From Trifolium pratense (lineage: Eukaryota; Streptophyta; Magnoliopsida; Fabales; Fabaceae), in NCBI RefSeq assembly GCF_020283565.1, contig NC_060059.1, forward strand, positions 52,271,157 through 52,335,156: a DNA stretch of 64,000 nucleotides, given 5' to 3'. Position numbers and translations under genes: made by a program. Shown piece after piece: positions 39,786-64,000 of the stretch. The number at the start of each line of letters is the position of its first letter. Position 1 is the stretch's first letter. The notes under the pieces are model-generated. The model saw nothing but the letters and a program-made list of their open reading frames with translations. It was not told where the DNA came from and ran no database searches.

Positions 39786-40398
39786 TACTAAAAAATACTG
39801 ATTAGAGTTTATACACTTAAAAGTTAAAATGAAAACATCACTAACCGAAAAAGTACAAATGTTTTGGCTCTATACATGAATGCAAACAGGGTACATGAGT
39901 TGATACAACATGATATTCGGCATGAACACATGGTCTATGACTGAGAAATGGCATGATATCAGAGGAAGACACAAGGACAGTGCAGCTGGAAGAGCATTCG
40001 TATCGCACAAATGTATCCTTCAACACTTCTTTTAGAAACTTGTCCTCAATTTGATGTTGAGTGTGAACCAACACTTGATAAAACAGTGCTAGATTCCATG
40101 CTGAGAAATCATTCTACCATCCATTTACCCCAAATAAGGGTAAGAGATTCAAATGGAAAATTTATACTTGACTACATTTTTAAAAAGTTGTAAATACTAA
40201 ATACATAAACACTATTATATCAGACCATTCATGCTTTCTCTCCCTGAAGCTCTAACAGTTTCTAAGTGCATTCACTTACATAATTTAGCCAGCTTCCAGA
40301 AGAGAAGAAACTCACTCAAAGTCATCTACCAAGTCCTCATTTGGCAAGATCAAGAGTTCGCTAAAACCAGAAGGCATCCAAAAAATCTCTCATGCTGT
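39786..40398. other. 3' flank of the kinase gene
   Basis: The bases just left of 40399 should contain the kinase 3' UTR on the minus strand. Short open frames on both strands here show no recognisable domain. Confidence 0.5.
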
Positions 40399-54386
<13,988 letters not shown>

Positions 54387-54951
54387 GAAAATATAAAAAC
54401 GACGTCGTTTCAGTCACTCCACGACGCCATTGACGGTGAGTATTAAGAGCTACGAGAAACCCTAATTTCTTGTTTGAAATTACGGATCTCGAAATTAAAA
54501 TGGATTTTGGATTTGAAAATTCCAGGTTCGATGGAAAATGAAGAACGATTTTGGAAATTGTGAAATTGATCCAAATTCGAGATTTGTGATCGTTGGATGA
54601 AATGTGGAAGAAAATTGAAGAGGTTGAAAATTGAGAATTGTGAAGAGATCTAATAATATTAATCGGAATATTATGAATTATGATGCTTGGGTTGAAAGAA
54701 ATTGATTGGAAAAATTGATGAAAAAAAAGAAGAAAAAGAGAATGGTAATTGTGGTGGTTGATTAATGTGTGTGATTATTATGATTATGATTATGATTATT
54801 ATTATTTTATTCAGGAGGAGGATTGATTCAGGAAATGGAGAAGACGATGGCCATGATCGTCTACTTACACCTCATTACATGACGAGAAAATAAATATTGC
54901 ATGCATGCAATGCAAATTATGTAATGTAATAATAATAATAATAATAATAAT

Positions 54952-54982
<31 letters not shown>

Positions 54983-55561
54983 TTGTTAAATATGATAAAA
55001 AAAATATAATATGATAAAAAAATATTATAAAAAAAATTTGTCAAAAGAAAAAGGGGAATATTACTTCCTCCTCCTACTACTACTAAGCAATACATTTTCA
55101 TTTTTTTAATGTTTTTAAAAGAGTTTAAAGTTTTAAATGGGGCCTATTTTTTTTTCTCTTTTTAAAAATATTGTTCGATTTTTCCGATTTTCTATCGGTT
55201 TTCAATTTGTTTTCCCGGTTTGTTGACACAACGGTTTTTAGGCTCAACCGGACTGAACCAAGGCAGGGGCGGACCTAGCCATAAATTTCTAGTAGGGCTA
55301 AAAAAATTAGGCATTACAATTTTTTTTCGTCCCAATAATAATTCAGTTAAACAACAAACAATATGTGAAATTACTACTAATACAACATGTATATAAAAAA
55401 AAAAACCGAAAAATATTTATTCAAAAAAATAAACCAACAAACTATATCTAAAAAGCCACAAAATTTCTATTCAAAAAAAAAAAAAACTACTAATGTATTG
55501 AATATATGTTAAATGCATATCACTTGTTTAATTCAATCAGCTTATATCTTATGAATTTTTA
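54387..55561. other. Upstream region of the kinase gene
   Basis: Expected to hold the kinase promoter and 5' UTR on the minus strand (near 54387-54860). A short GATTAT repeat lies near 54772-54815. Around 55264 the sequence CAGGGGCGGACCTAGCC resembles the end of a CAGGGGCGGA-type TIR element whose other end I could not find. Confidence 0.5.
54927..54981. repeat. (AAT)n microsatellite
   Basis: About 18 AAT units with one TTA interruption. Confidence 0.9.
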
Positions 55562-58500
55562 TGGCAAAATTACACTACAGGTCCTTTATCTTATTTTTTT
55601 GTAACATTAGTCCTTTATCTTTTTTTTGTAACACTTTAGTCCTTTATTTTTTATTTATAATGTAACGCCCCAAAAATTAGGATTCATTTTATTTAATTAT
55701 TTAGTTGTTGTGGTGTTGATTTTCTTGTTGTGGTGTTGATTGACGATGTTTATTTAATTATCTTGTGGCGAATAATTAAATAATTGATAAATAAAAATAA
55801 TGATGTTGCTAAATAAAAATTAAAAGAAGAAAAAGAAGTAGAAAGTTATATATAGAGATGTTGAGAACATAGAGGGGGTGTAGATAGGAAAATGGTAGAG
55901 AAAGGAATAAAGAAGAAGAAACACAATTTTAATTCCCATTAAATCATTTTAAAAATAATAATGATATTGTCCCTTGTAATTAAATGGTTTAAAGGGTGGT
56001 GAAGTTGAGAAGAGTTGATATACTCATACAAACAAAAGAAAACAAACAAAAAAAAATATAGTGTTAGTGGGTGAGAGAAAGGAGAAATAGCACATGGGAG
56101 AGTGAAGAGAAGCAAGGGAATGAAAAGCTTAACCTCAATATAGGGAATTCACTGCAATCCAAGTAAGGGAGCTTTATACTCTTGAAATTCTGAATTCAAT
56201 AGGAATATTCGATGTACTTATTATGTGTGTGCTTAAGTTGTTGCTCTTATGCTTCCTTTTTCTATGATGTTGATGTTGTTGTTATTGTCGTCGTTGTTGT
56301 TTTGATTTGAGAGGAATCTAAATCCGATTCTGATTTCCTTGTATTATGATTTGTGTGTTCTATTTCGTGAATAAGAGGTACTTGGGGGTTCAAGGGTGGT
56401 GTTGATTATTTTGTAAAAGAAAAACACTAAAATCGGATGAATTGTGATTTTGGCCTATTAATAAACAAAACTCAGTTTTCATAATAATTTAAGTGTCCAA
56501 ATCAGTTTAAGAGAGTTGTTACAATTTTGGGATTTGTTCTTGAGTTGTTAAGAGTTTGAATTTTCGGAATTGAATGATTCTCAATTTTAAAACGTTTTCG
56601 AGTATTCTAATGTGTTTTAAACGTGTCTATAAATCTTTTAAACTTTTGGGATTCATAAGGGTTGAAAACTAATCAAAAACCGAGAGCTTTTGCATGATTT
56701 TAATGGTGTTGTTGTTGAATTTCAAAGAGAACTTTAGTCTCCTTTTTATATATGATTCGATCGCCGAGTTTAAAAACTAATATGGCGAAACTTTCTAAAA
56801 TTTAATGACGATCAAAACGGTACCTAGGGCGTCAATTTTCGTTAAGAAACGAGGGAGAACGAGTCGGGTCAAGTAGCGGGTCGTCGCGACCCGTTTTTCT
56901 GCAAAACCGGGTAACAGGGACGATGAACAGTGTCATCTCCCTTCGCCCAATCGCGCAGTAGGCGCGTGGGGGCGCGTGAGCTGTCTAGGATATCTCGTTT
57001 TCACAAATTGTTTTTACGAAAACATAGTAAATAATTTTCTTGAAATTTTGGTACCTCTTTGGTAATTTTTGGACACTCGTAGCTATTTTTAATTAATTAT
57101 TTATAGTAAAAAGGTGATTAAAAATATTATAATTTCGTGAAAATTTCCCAAAATTTTATGTATGGTATTTTGAATATTTTGGAATCCTCTGGTGTATCTC
57201 ACTCTCCCTGGTTCTATATAATATTAAGGTTTTGAATTTATTTCACAATTGTTATTAATTAAATTGATTTAAAATTCATACATTTCGTTGATAAACTAAA
57301 CCGAGTTAAATTGGGTTAAAGGTTTTGATAAGACGAGTAATAAGTTGTTGCCCTGAGGGGAGTGAATGACTAATTGGGTTAATAAATTTTAGTTGGCGTT
57401 GTAATCGAAGTTGCTAATAATTGTTTTGTAGCGGTGTTGTTTTAAGTCGTTGCTCGTTGATAGTAACTGTGCTGTGAAGTGGTAATAGGGTCTTGATCTT
57501 TTAAAAGAAAATAATTAAAAATAAACTAATAGAAATAAACTAGTTTTCTTTGAAGTGTGTTTGTTGTTGTTTGAGAAGTGAGTTGATCATGATTTGAGTA
57601 ACTTATAAAAGTAAATAAATAATTAAAAAGAGAAAACAAATAAAAGTATAGAGAGGATTAAGTTCTTTGAATTAACATTTGTGAATCAAAGTTAAGTGTA
57701 TTAAAAATAAATTATCGTTGTTGTCATTGATTGCTATGGTGGTTGTTGTGTTCCTGTTTGTCGTGTTGCCGTTGTTGTTATAAGTCGTGGTTTATAAGCC
57801 GCTATAATAAACCGTTGTTCATAAGCTGTTGTCTTTAAGCCGTTGACTATTGGTGTTGTTCCGTGATTAAGCCATTGATTGTTGATGTTGTTATAATGAC
57901 GATGAAGTTGTTAAATGATGTTGCCTATTGACGTTGCTTATTATAACATGACATGCATTCATTCATTTGTCCAATGACGTTGCCTATTGAAGTTGTATAA
58001 ATGATGTTGAAAATGACGTTGCTTAATGAAGTTGAAAATGATGTGGCTTATAATGATGTTGATCCTCCATGATGTAAAACTGGAAATGACGTTGTTATTG
58101 GTACCACATGCATGTAGCGAGTCTAGGCGCATTGCATGCATTTTAATTATATTGGTCATTTAAATGATGTTGTTTATTTCTTTTTATTTAATTGTTGATT
58201 GATGATTGTGGTTGGCTGATGAATGCGCGTGGCCATCCGCGCTGTTGTTGTTTATGATGTTGCTAGTTATGATGTTGTTTTAATTCAGTTATTTTCTTGA
58301 TGTATTTTGACTCACCTTTACATTCCCCCTTCTGGCTTGGCCCTACGGTGTGCAACCATAGATTTTCAGGTAGGATACGAATAATAGATGGTGTGTTCGG
58401 ATCGCTGTTGCTTTGCTATTTATTTGGAGTCGCTCTGTTAGGATGTTGTTGGGAGAAACTTTTATTTAATTATGTTGTTAAATTTTTATAACAATTGAAC

Positions 58501-58925
58501 TATGTCACTTGATTCAGTATTTTCAATTCGGACTTTGAAACTTATATTATTTTTGTATTTTCCGCTGCATGATTTTTAATCATTTGAGGGATTAGTTAAT
58601 TGGAGTAAGTGTGACATCCTTATTAAATAAGTGAAATTAACTTTTTTGAAAATAAAAATAAAGGGGTAAATTAAGGGTGTTACATATAACACTTTAGTCC
58701 TTTACTTTTTTTATTTGTAACATTTTAGTTCTTTTTTTGTAACAGTTTGATCCCTTTTCTTTTTTTATTTGTAACACTTTGGTCCTTTATTTTTTATAAA
58801 TAAATAAGATAAGGACCAAAATGTTACAAAAAAAAAGATAAAGGACCAAATTGTTACAAAAAAAAGATAAAGGACTAAAGTGTTACAAAAAACTAAGATA
58901 AAGGACCTGTAGTGTAATTTTGCCA
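55562..58925. mobile_element. Small TIR element (about 335 bp) split by a solo LTR
   Basis: Perfect inverted ends of 32 bp begin TGGCAAAATTACACTACAGG. Next to each end lie tandem units of TTTGTAACACTTTAGTCCTT type, inverted between sides. Removing 55661-58689 leaves a compact element of about 335 bp without coding capacity. The flanks ATTTTTA and ATTTTTT are too AT-rich to prove a target duplication. Confidence 0.75.
55661..58684 (+). mobile_element. Solo LTR of a Gypsy-type element, 3024 bp
   Basis: It starts TGTAACGCCCCAAAAATTAG and ends AAGGGTGTTACA, flanked by the 5-bp direct repeat TATAA (55656-55660 and 58685-58689). The terminal sequences resemble those of the intact Gypsy LTR in this window (TGTAACGACCC ... 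GGTGTTACA), so it probably derives from a related chromovirus. Inside there is no long frame, primer site or polypurine tract. Simple GTTGTTG/GATGTTG runs fill about 57720-58280. Confidence 0.8.
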
Positions 58926-58995
58926 ATTTTTTATTCCAAATTTACCCGTATTTAATTTTTATTCCAAATTTACTGTATTATCTTACTTGAAAAAA

Positions 58996-59025
58996 CTAGT
59001 TCTTCTACCCGTGCGATGCACGTGT
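58996..59025 (-). mobile_element. Helitron-like 3' terminus
   Basis: On the minus strand, a hairpin (ACACGTGC ATC GCACGGGT, one mismatch) is followed seven bases later by CTAG and T. The same layout and nearly the same stem occur at 20276-20304. The 5' end was not found. Confidence 0.55.
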
Positions 59026-59413
59026 GAATTTTTGAGGAGTTATATATTTCAATAATCTTTTTTATAAAAATTGATTATGAAATCATGACTGAGGTTCGAA
59101 CACTGGTCATTCCACTTTGTGTGTGTGAGTTTTCAATGACTTTGTCATTTTGTTTATCAACAAAAAAAATAAAATTGATTATGAAAAAGAATAAAAATGT
59201 GTTTTAAGTTAATAATTATATATTATGTAAAAGTTTTTTTTTTTTTTTTTTTACAGTAAAAGTTTAAATATTTTATGTAAAAGTTTAAATATGGTTTTAA
59301 TCCACAATTGGTCGTAGTTTTTCCAGTATCAGAAACATTTTTAAAATTAAATACAATACAACTAAAGTTATATTGTGCAATTTATTTTTTTTAGCATGTC
59401 AAACACACTCTTA

Positions 59414-59658
59414 GGCTCTATTTGAATTGCTGGAATATAATGGAATGAATCAGAGTGGAAAAAATTAGAGTGGAATTAGATAGAGCGAAATAGAATAAAT
59501 CATTCATTTCATTTTTTGGATATTTTAAAAGGAGATGAATAAAATTGAAGGTAAGTAGTGGTATGAGATGAAACAATATATATCCAAACAATGAAACATT
59601 ATTCAAATTCATATCTTTCTATTTCATTTCATCTTATTCCAAAAATCTAAACGTAGCC
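59414..59658. mobile_element. Harbinger-like MITE, 245 bp
   Basis: Imperfect inverted ends GGCTCTATTTGAATTGCTGG and (reverse complement) GGCTACGTTTAGATTTTTGG. They are flanked by TTA and ATA, a 3-bp target repeat with one mismatch. Confidence 0.5.
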
Positions 59659-59732
59659 ATAGTCTAACTCCATTACTATAGTTTTAAATACTTTTACAAT
59701 ATATATTAAATAATTTGACACACTAAATATTA

Positions 59733-59868
59733 CTCACTCCGGTCCTTAATATAAAAAGAAGTTTATTTTTTAGATACATTGATGTATCTACACTATATTA
59801 TTGTCTAAATACATTAATATTTTAATGTATCTAAAAACTGGACTTTTAATATTAAGGACCGGATGAAG
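59733..59868. mobile_element. Stowaway-like MITE, 136 bp
   Basis: Ends CTCACTCCGGTCCTTAATAT and ATATTAAGGACCGGATGAAG, with TA on both sides (59731-59732 and 59869-59870). These match the Tc1/mariner-derived Stowaway pattern. The inner sequence is also largely self-complementary. Confidence 0.8.
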
Positions 59869-59934
59869 TACATCATTACCACTACAAGAAAACATAACAT
59901 TATTGACCAAACTTATTGAGGGCTTGTGGGTTAT

Positions 59935-60160
59935 TGAAGGCTCTCAGCCGCCAATAACGTATAAGGTCGCCAGTAATGCATCTTGGATGACGTAAAAATT
60001 CAAAACGGTCAAATTGAACATTAGTGGCGGCTAGGGGCCGCCAGTAATGCATCTTGGACGACGTAAAAGTTGTCAGTATTTACGACGGCTACATGCCGCC
60101 AGTAATACATTTACCGTTGAGAATTTGTGGCGGTCAGGGGCCGCCAGTAATGTAAAAATT
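59935..60160 (+). repeat. CACTA subterminal repeats
   Basis: The motif GGCCGCCAGTAATG and close variants (for example GTCGCCAGTAATGC) recur four times within about 220 bp, with GGCGGC in inverted relation. Subterminal motifs of this kind are transposase-binding sites in En/Spm elements. Confidence 0.65.
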
Positions 60161-60326
60161 CGAATTTCAAATATGAACGTTACGTGAATATTTTATTTAA
60201 TCCACTTCTCCTACTTCTCCTATATATAACTCCTCAACAAATTCATTCTACTTCACTTCATTTTTACATTTTCATTCTCTCTCTAAATTTTCTCTAACTT
60301 CTATCTTAAATTTCATACTTTTAACT

Positions 60327-61880
60327 TTCATATCTTCATCCAAAAAGTAGTAAGTGTTTGTGTTTTACTTTTACAAAGTTAAAAATTTTGCTTTGTTATT
60401 TAAATGTATATGTTCTAATATTTGCTGTTTACCATTTTTATTAACAAGTCTTATTCTCGTGGTCATCGGAGGTCATGGGTTAGGAGCGGAGTTTGTGGGT
60501 TAGGAGCGCGCCAAGTAAGAATCTACTCGGCACCCATGTAAGTAACATAATTTTAATTTATAATACTTAGTGATAGTTTTTTTTTACTGTATACTTAGTA
60601 ATAGTTATTAATTAGTACTTTGTAATTTGTTACTAACATTTTATTATCACTATGTATAAAAATTATTGTTTTTGTAAAAAAAAAATAAAAAAAGTATATT
60701 TAATTTTGAACATTTCGAAAACAGTAAATATTTTTTTAAAAAAAGAATTTATTTTGTTTTCAAAAAAACAGTAAATTTATATTCTTTTTTTTAAAACCGA
60801 AATTTTTAAAAAATTCTTTTTAAAAAAGAAAAATCTTAACAGTTTGTGTATTTTTAAAAAAGTAATGTAATTAGGGCTTTTGCCCTCTTCATCATCAAAA
60901 AAAAAAAAGTAATGTAATTTTCATATCTCCATCCAAAAAGTGGTAACTGTTTGTGTTTTACTTTTACAAAGTTAAAATTTTTGCTTTGTTATTTAAATGT
61001 ATATGTTCTAATATTTGTTGTTTACCATTTTTATTAGCAAGTCTTATTCTCGTGGTCATCGGAGGTCGTGGGTTAGGATCGGAGTTTGTGGGTTAGGAGC
61101 GCGCCAAGTAAGAATCTACTCGGCACCCAAGTAAGTAACGTAATTTTAATTTATAATACATAGTGATAGTTTTTTTTTACCGTATACTTAGTAATAGTTA
61201 TTAATTAGTACTTTGTAATTTGTTACTAACATTTTATTATCACTATGTATAAAAATTATTGTTTTTTTTAAAAAAATAAAAAAGTATATTTAATTTTGAA
61301 CATTTCGAAAACAGTAAATTTTTTTTTAAAAAAAGAATATTTTTTTCTTTCAAAAAACAGTAAATTTATATTCTTTTTTTTAAAACCGAAATTTTTAAAA
61401 AATTCTTTTTAAAAAAGAAAAATCTTAACAGTTTGTGTATTTTTAAAAAAGTAATGTAATTTTCATATCACCATCCAAAAAGTGGTAAGTGTTTGTGTTT
61501 TACTTTTACAAAGTTAAAATTTTTGCTTTGTTATTTAAATGTATATGTTCTAATATTTGTTGTTTACCATTTTTAATAGCAAATTCTCGTGGTCATCGGA
61601 GGTCGTGGGTTAGCAGCGGAGTTTGTGGTTAGGAGCGCGCCAAGTAAGAATCTACTCGGCACCCAAGTAAATAATGTAATTTTAATTTATAATACTTAGT
61701 GATAGTTTTTTTTGACCGTATACTTAGTAATAGTTATTAATTAATACTTTGTAATTTGTTACTAACATTTTATTATCACTATGTATAAAAATTATTGTTT
61801 TTGTAAAAAAAAATAAAAAAAGTATATTTAAATTTGAAAATTTCGAAAACAGTAAATATTTTTTAAAAAAAGAATTTATT
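60327..61880 (+). repeat. Triplicated block of about 540-590 bp in the CACTA leader
   Basis: Three tandem copies begin with TTTCATATC at 60327, 60919 and 61461. Each has a GC-richer core of about 100 bp (TTCTCGTGGTCATCGGAGG ... CTACTCGGCACCCA) followed by GTAAGTAA or GTAAATAA and an AT-rich stretch. The core is bounded by AG-like and GT-like splice signals. The copies are nearly identical apart from small indels, so the array is young. Confidence 0.85.
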
Positions 61881-62315
61881 TTTTTTCAAAAAAATTGTAT
61901 TTTGTGAAATAATAATCCATAAAAGAAAAATATTATATTTAAAAAAAGATAATATGTTAAAAGTCGGTAGTTTTGTCAACAAAAAAACTTAGTATTTTTT
62001 AGATTTAATAAACCATAAACTTTAAAAATAAAATGTTAAAAGTTTATATTTGCGTCAAAAAATAAAAATAAAAAGTTAGTATTCTTTGAAATAATAAACA
62101 ACACAACGATAAATATTATATTTAAAAAAATGTTAAAAGTCAGTATTTATGTCATAAAATAAAATAAAAACTTAGTATATTTTTGTTAAAATGTTATTGT
62201 TGACCCAAAATATATAATATGTTATTGTTGAGTAGACATATGTCCAAAATACTTTTGAAAAATAAAGTAAATTTAATACATTGATCTAATTATATATTAA
62301 TTAAACTACGCAGAT

Positions 62316-63530
62316 ATGGATTTTACCAATCGTAATTGGATGTACGATAGACATAATCCTGGAAAGAGAGGACGAGTTAAAGAGGAATTTAAATTAGGGG
62401 TCGAAATATTTATCAATACAGTAAAATATAATGACATTGTGATACGTGAAGGGGGAATTAGATGTCCGTGTGTACTTTTTCGATGTACAAGAATATGTAG
62501 CGAAGATGAAATTAGGTCTCATTTATATAAAAAGGGATTTCAACCTAATTATTGGGTTTGGTTAAGTCATGGCGAGGGACGTTCCACGAGTGTTCTCGTG
62601 AATCAAAATCGTGCTTCAAGTAGTGTTTTTCAGCCCGTTGTTGTCCCCGAATATTATAATCAGCATTATGATCCGTTAAATGAGATGGACAATATAATAA
62701 CTAATGCCCTTGGGTTTAATACACCGATTTATGTGTCAAATGACGTCGACGACCCTGCTGATGATGAATATGACGCTGATGTTAACGTCGAGCGACCAAA
62801 CGAGGAAGCCCAGCGATTTTTTGATCTTTTGAAAGAGACAAATACACCGTTGTGTGAAGGCTATCGAGACTCAAAGTTAACAGTGTGTATTAGACTTTTG
62901 GGTATCAAGTCTGAATGTCTTGTTTCAGAATACACCATGGACTTGAAAACGAAACTGATGTTGGATATAACAATAGACCGCCCTTTTGATTTGCCAAAAA
63001 ATTATTATGAAGCAAGACAATTAGCGGCAAAGTTAGGACTCGGAGCGAAGAGAATTGACTGTTGTGTTAACGGGTGTATGTTGTACTATAACAACGAATT
63101 TGGTGTAGCTGACGGTGCATTACTTGAATGTAAATTTTGTCAAGAACCAATATATCGTGTAACAAGAAATTCACGGTCAGTCAGAAGGAAGCCAATCCCA
63201 AGAAAGGCGATGTTCTATTTACCCATAATACCAAGGTTACAAAGGTTGTATGCATCGATGCAAACTGCCAGTAAAATGACATGGCATCGTGAAAACTATG
63301 AAAGGAGAAAAATGTCAGGTGAGTTGCGACATCCTTCTGATGGAATGGCTTGGAAGCATTTTGATCAAGTTTATCCCGAATTTGCTTCGGAGCCACGAAA
63401 TGTTCGACTTGGGTTATGCTCAGATGGATTTACACCATATACTCAAGTATCAGCCACGAAAAATCTGCCGCAACACTTCGCCTTGAATTCATTCAACGTT
63501 TTGGTCGTCCACCCACTTTTCTGGAAATGA
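62316..63530 (+). pseudogene. CACTA transposase remnant: transposase-associated and TNP2 N-terminal regions
   Basis: A 404-codon frame. Residues 1-90 match the transposase-associated domain of CACTA elements (RNWMYDR, GVEIFI, IRCPCVLFRC, HLYKKGF, YWVWLSHGE). From about 165 to 372 it follows the start of a TNP2-type transposase (FDLLKETNTPLCEG, YYEARQLAAKLGLG, LYASMQTASKMTWH, HPSDGMAWKHFD, RNVRLGLCSDGF). It then leaves the family abruptly near 63435 and ends 30 codons later in foreign-looking sequence. The catalytic core of TNP2 is absent. Confidence 0.85.
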
Positions 63531-63950
63531 ATGAAATGATGCACAAGTATGCAGACTCCGATGAATGGACGAGGACAAGGGCGGAAGATGTTTCGGTAAG
63601 TATTTATATATATAATATATATTATTTATTATTTATTTCTTATAACATTATTTTTTAAACATTATAATTATATTTAAACATTATAATTAATTAATGATTC
63701 TTTATTTTTTAATTTATTGTAGAGGTTGACGCAGATTTTTGTTGAAGAATATAATGCCAAGCAACAAAGACTACCACCTCATAGGCGAGATCGCAAATAA
63801 GATTTCGCTGGCTTTTGTTCAGAATGCTGGTGGTATGAATCGAGGTCGCAAATTCGCTGTTGAGTCTACATCTTCTTTGTATGAAAGTGACCCAAGTGGA
63901 TTGAGAGATGTCAATTACACATCTAGTATGAGTACATGACGATCTCGGCC
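63450..63950 (+). pseudogene. TNPA-like (Transposase_24-type) fragment
   Basis: In another frame, beginning around 63450, the sequence reads like the second CACTA protein: LRLEFIQRFGRPPTFLEMNE and HKYADSDEWTRTRAEDV. A GT-AG intron (about 63595-63720) follows, then RLTQIFVEEYNAKQQRLPPH. After a stop near 63800 a related frame continues (LAFVQNAGGMNRGRKFAVES). The frame changes mark it as decayed. It follows directly on the truncated TNP2 region. Confidence 0.6.
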
Positions 63951-64000
63951 AGCTCAAAGAGACGAAACCGATGAAGAGTATATAGCACGAATGAGGGCCA

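Larger units (their letters stand above)
59880..64000 (+). mobile_element. CACTA (En/Spm) transposon, 5' part
   Basis: It begins CACTACAAGAAAACAT, the classic CACTA terminal inverted repeat, 12 bp after a Stowaway element. A subterminal region of repeated short motifs, a triplicated non-coding block and transposase-related frames follow. The right end is beyond the window, so the 3-bp target duplication cannot be checked. Confidence 0.9.

Overview
The window is nuclear DNA of a flowering plant. The genes carry many GT-AG introns, and the encoded proteins are typical of land plants: an APO-family organelle RNA-binding protein, a calcium-dependent protein kinase with four EF-hands, eRF3, and plant Copia, Gypsy, CACTA, SINE and Helitron-like elements. 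The style of the repeats suggests a legume, but that is a weak inference. There are no operons, CRISPR arrays or bacterial features.

All host genes I can support lie on the minus strand. From left to right they are: APO3-like copy A (1793-4367), eRF3 (8663-17216), a multi-pass membrane protein (inferred model, 22166-33857), APO3-like copy B (36389-38520) and a CPK1/2-type calcium-dependent kinase (40399-54386). The two APO3 copies sit in a direct segmental duplication (about 432-6362 and 34956-39785) that brackets eRF3 and the membrane-protein gene. Both copies have intact reading frames and identical exon lengths.

More than half of the window is transposable-element DNA. A Copia element (22932-32332, 161-bp LTRs, TSD ATACA) contains a second Copia element (27079-32213, 161-bp LTRs, TSD TTTAC), and both lie inside a proposed intron. 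Each LTR pair looks identical, so both insertions are recent. The outer element has lost gag and carries Asp-to-Asn at the first integrase catalytic site. A Gypsy chromovirus (42436-51365, 2224-bp LTRs, TSD TTACG) fills intron 3 of the kinase gene on the opposite strand and has a single-base frameshift between protease and reverse transcriptase. Smaller elements include solo LTRs (433 bp and about 3 kb), a tRNA-derived SINE, several TIR/MITE elements with target duplications, two Helitron-like 3' termini, and an acyl-CoA oxidase pseudogene fragment. The right end is the 5' part of an internally deleted CACTA element with a triplicated block upstream of its transposase-like ORF.

I see no clear new molecular system. 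The most informative features are the young nested insertion in a gene, the doubly defective but recently moved Copia element, the APO3 duplication, and the CACTA fusion. Exon boundaries were read by eye from splice sites and reading phase.
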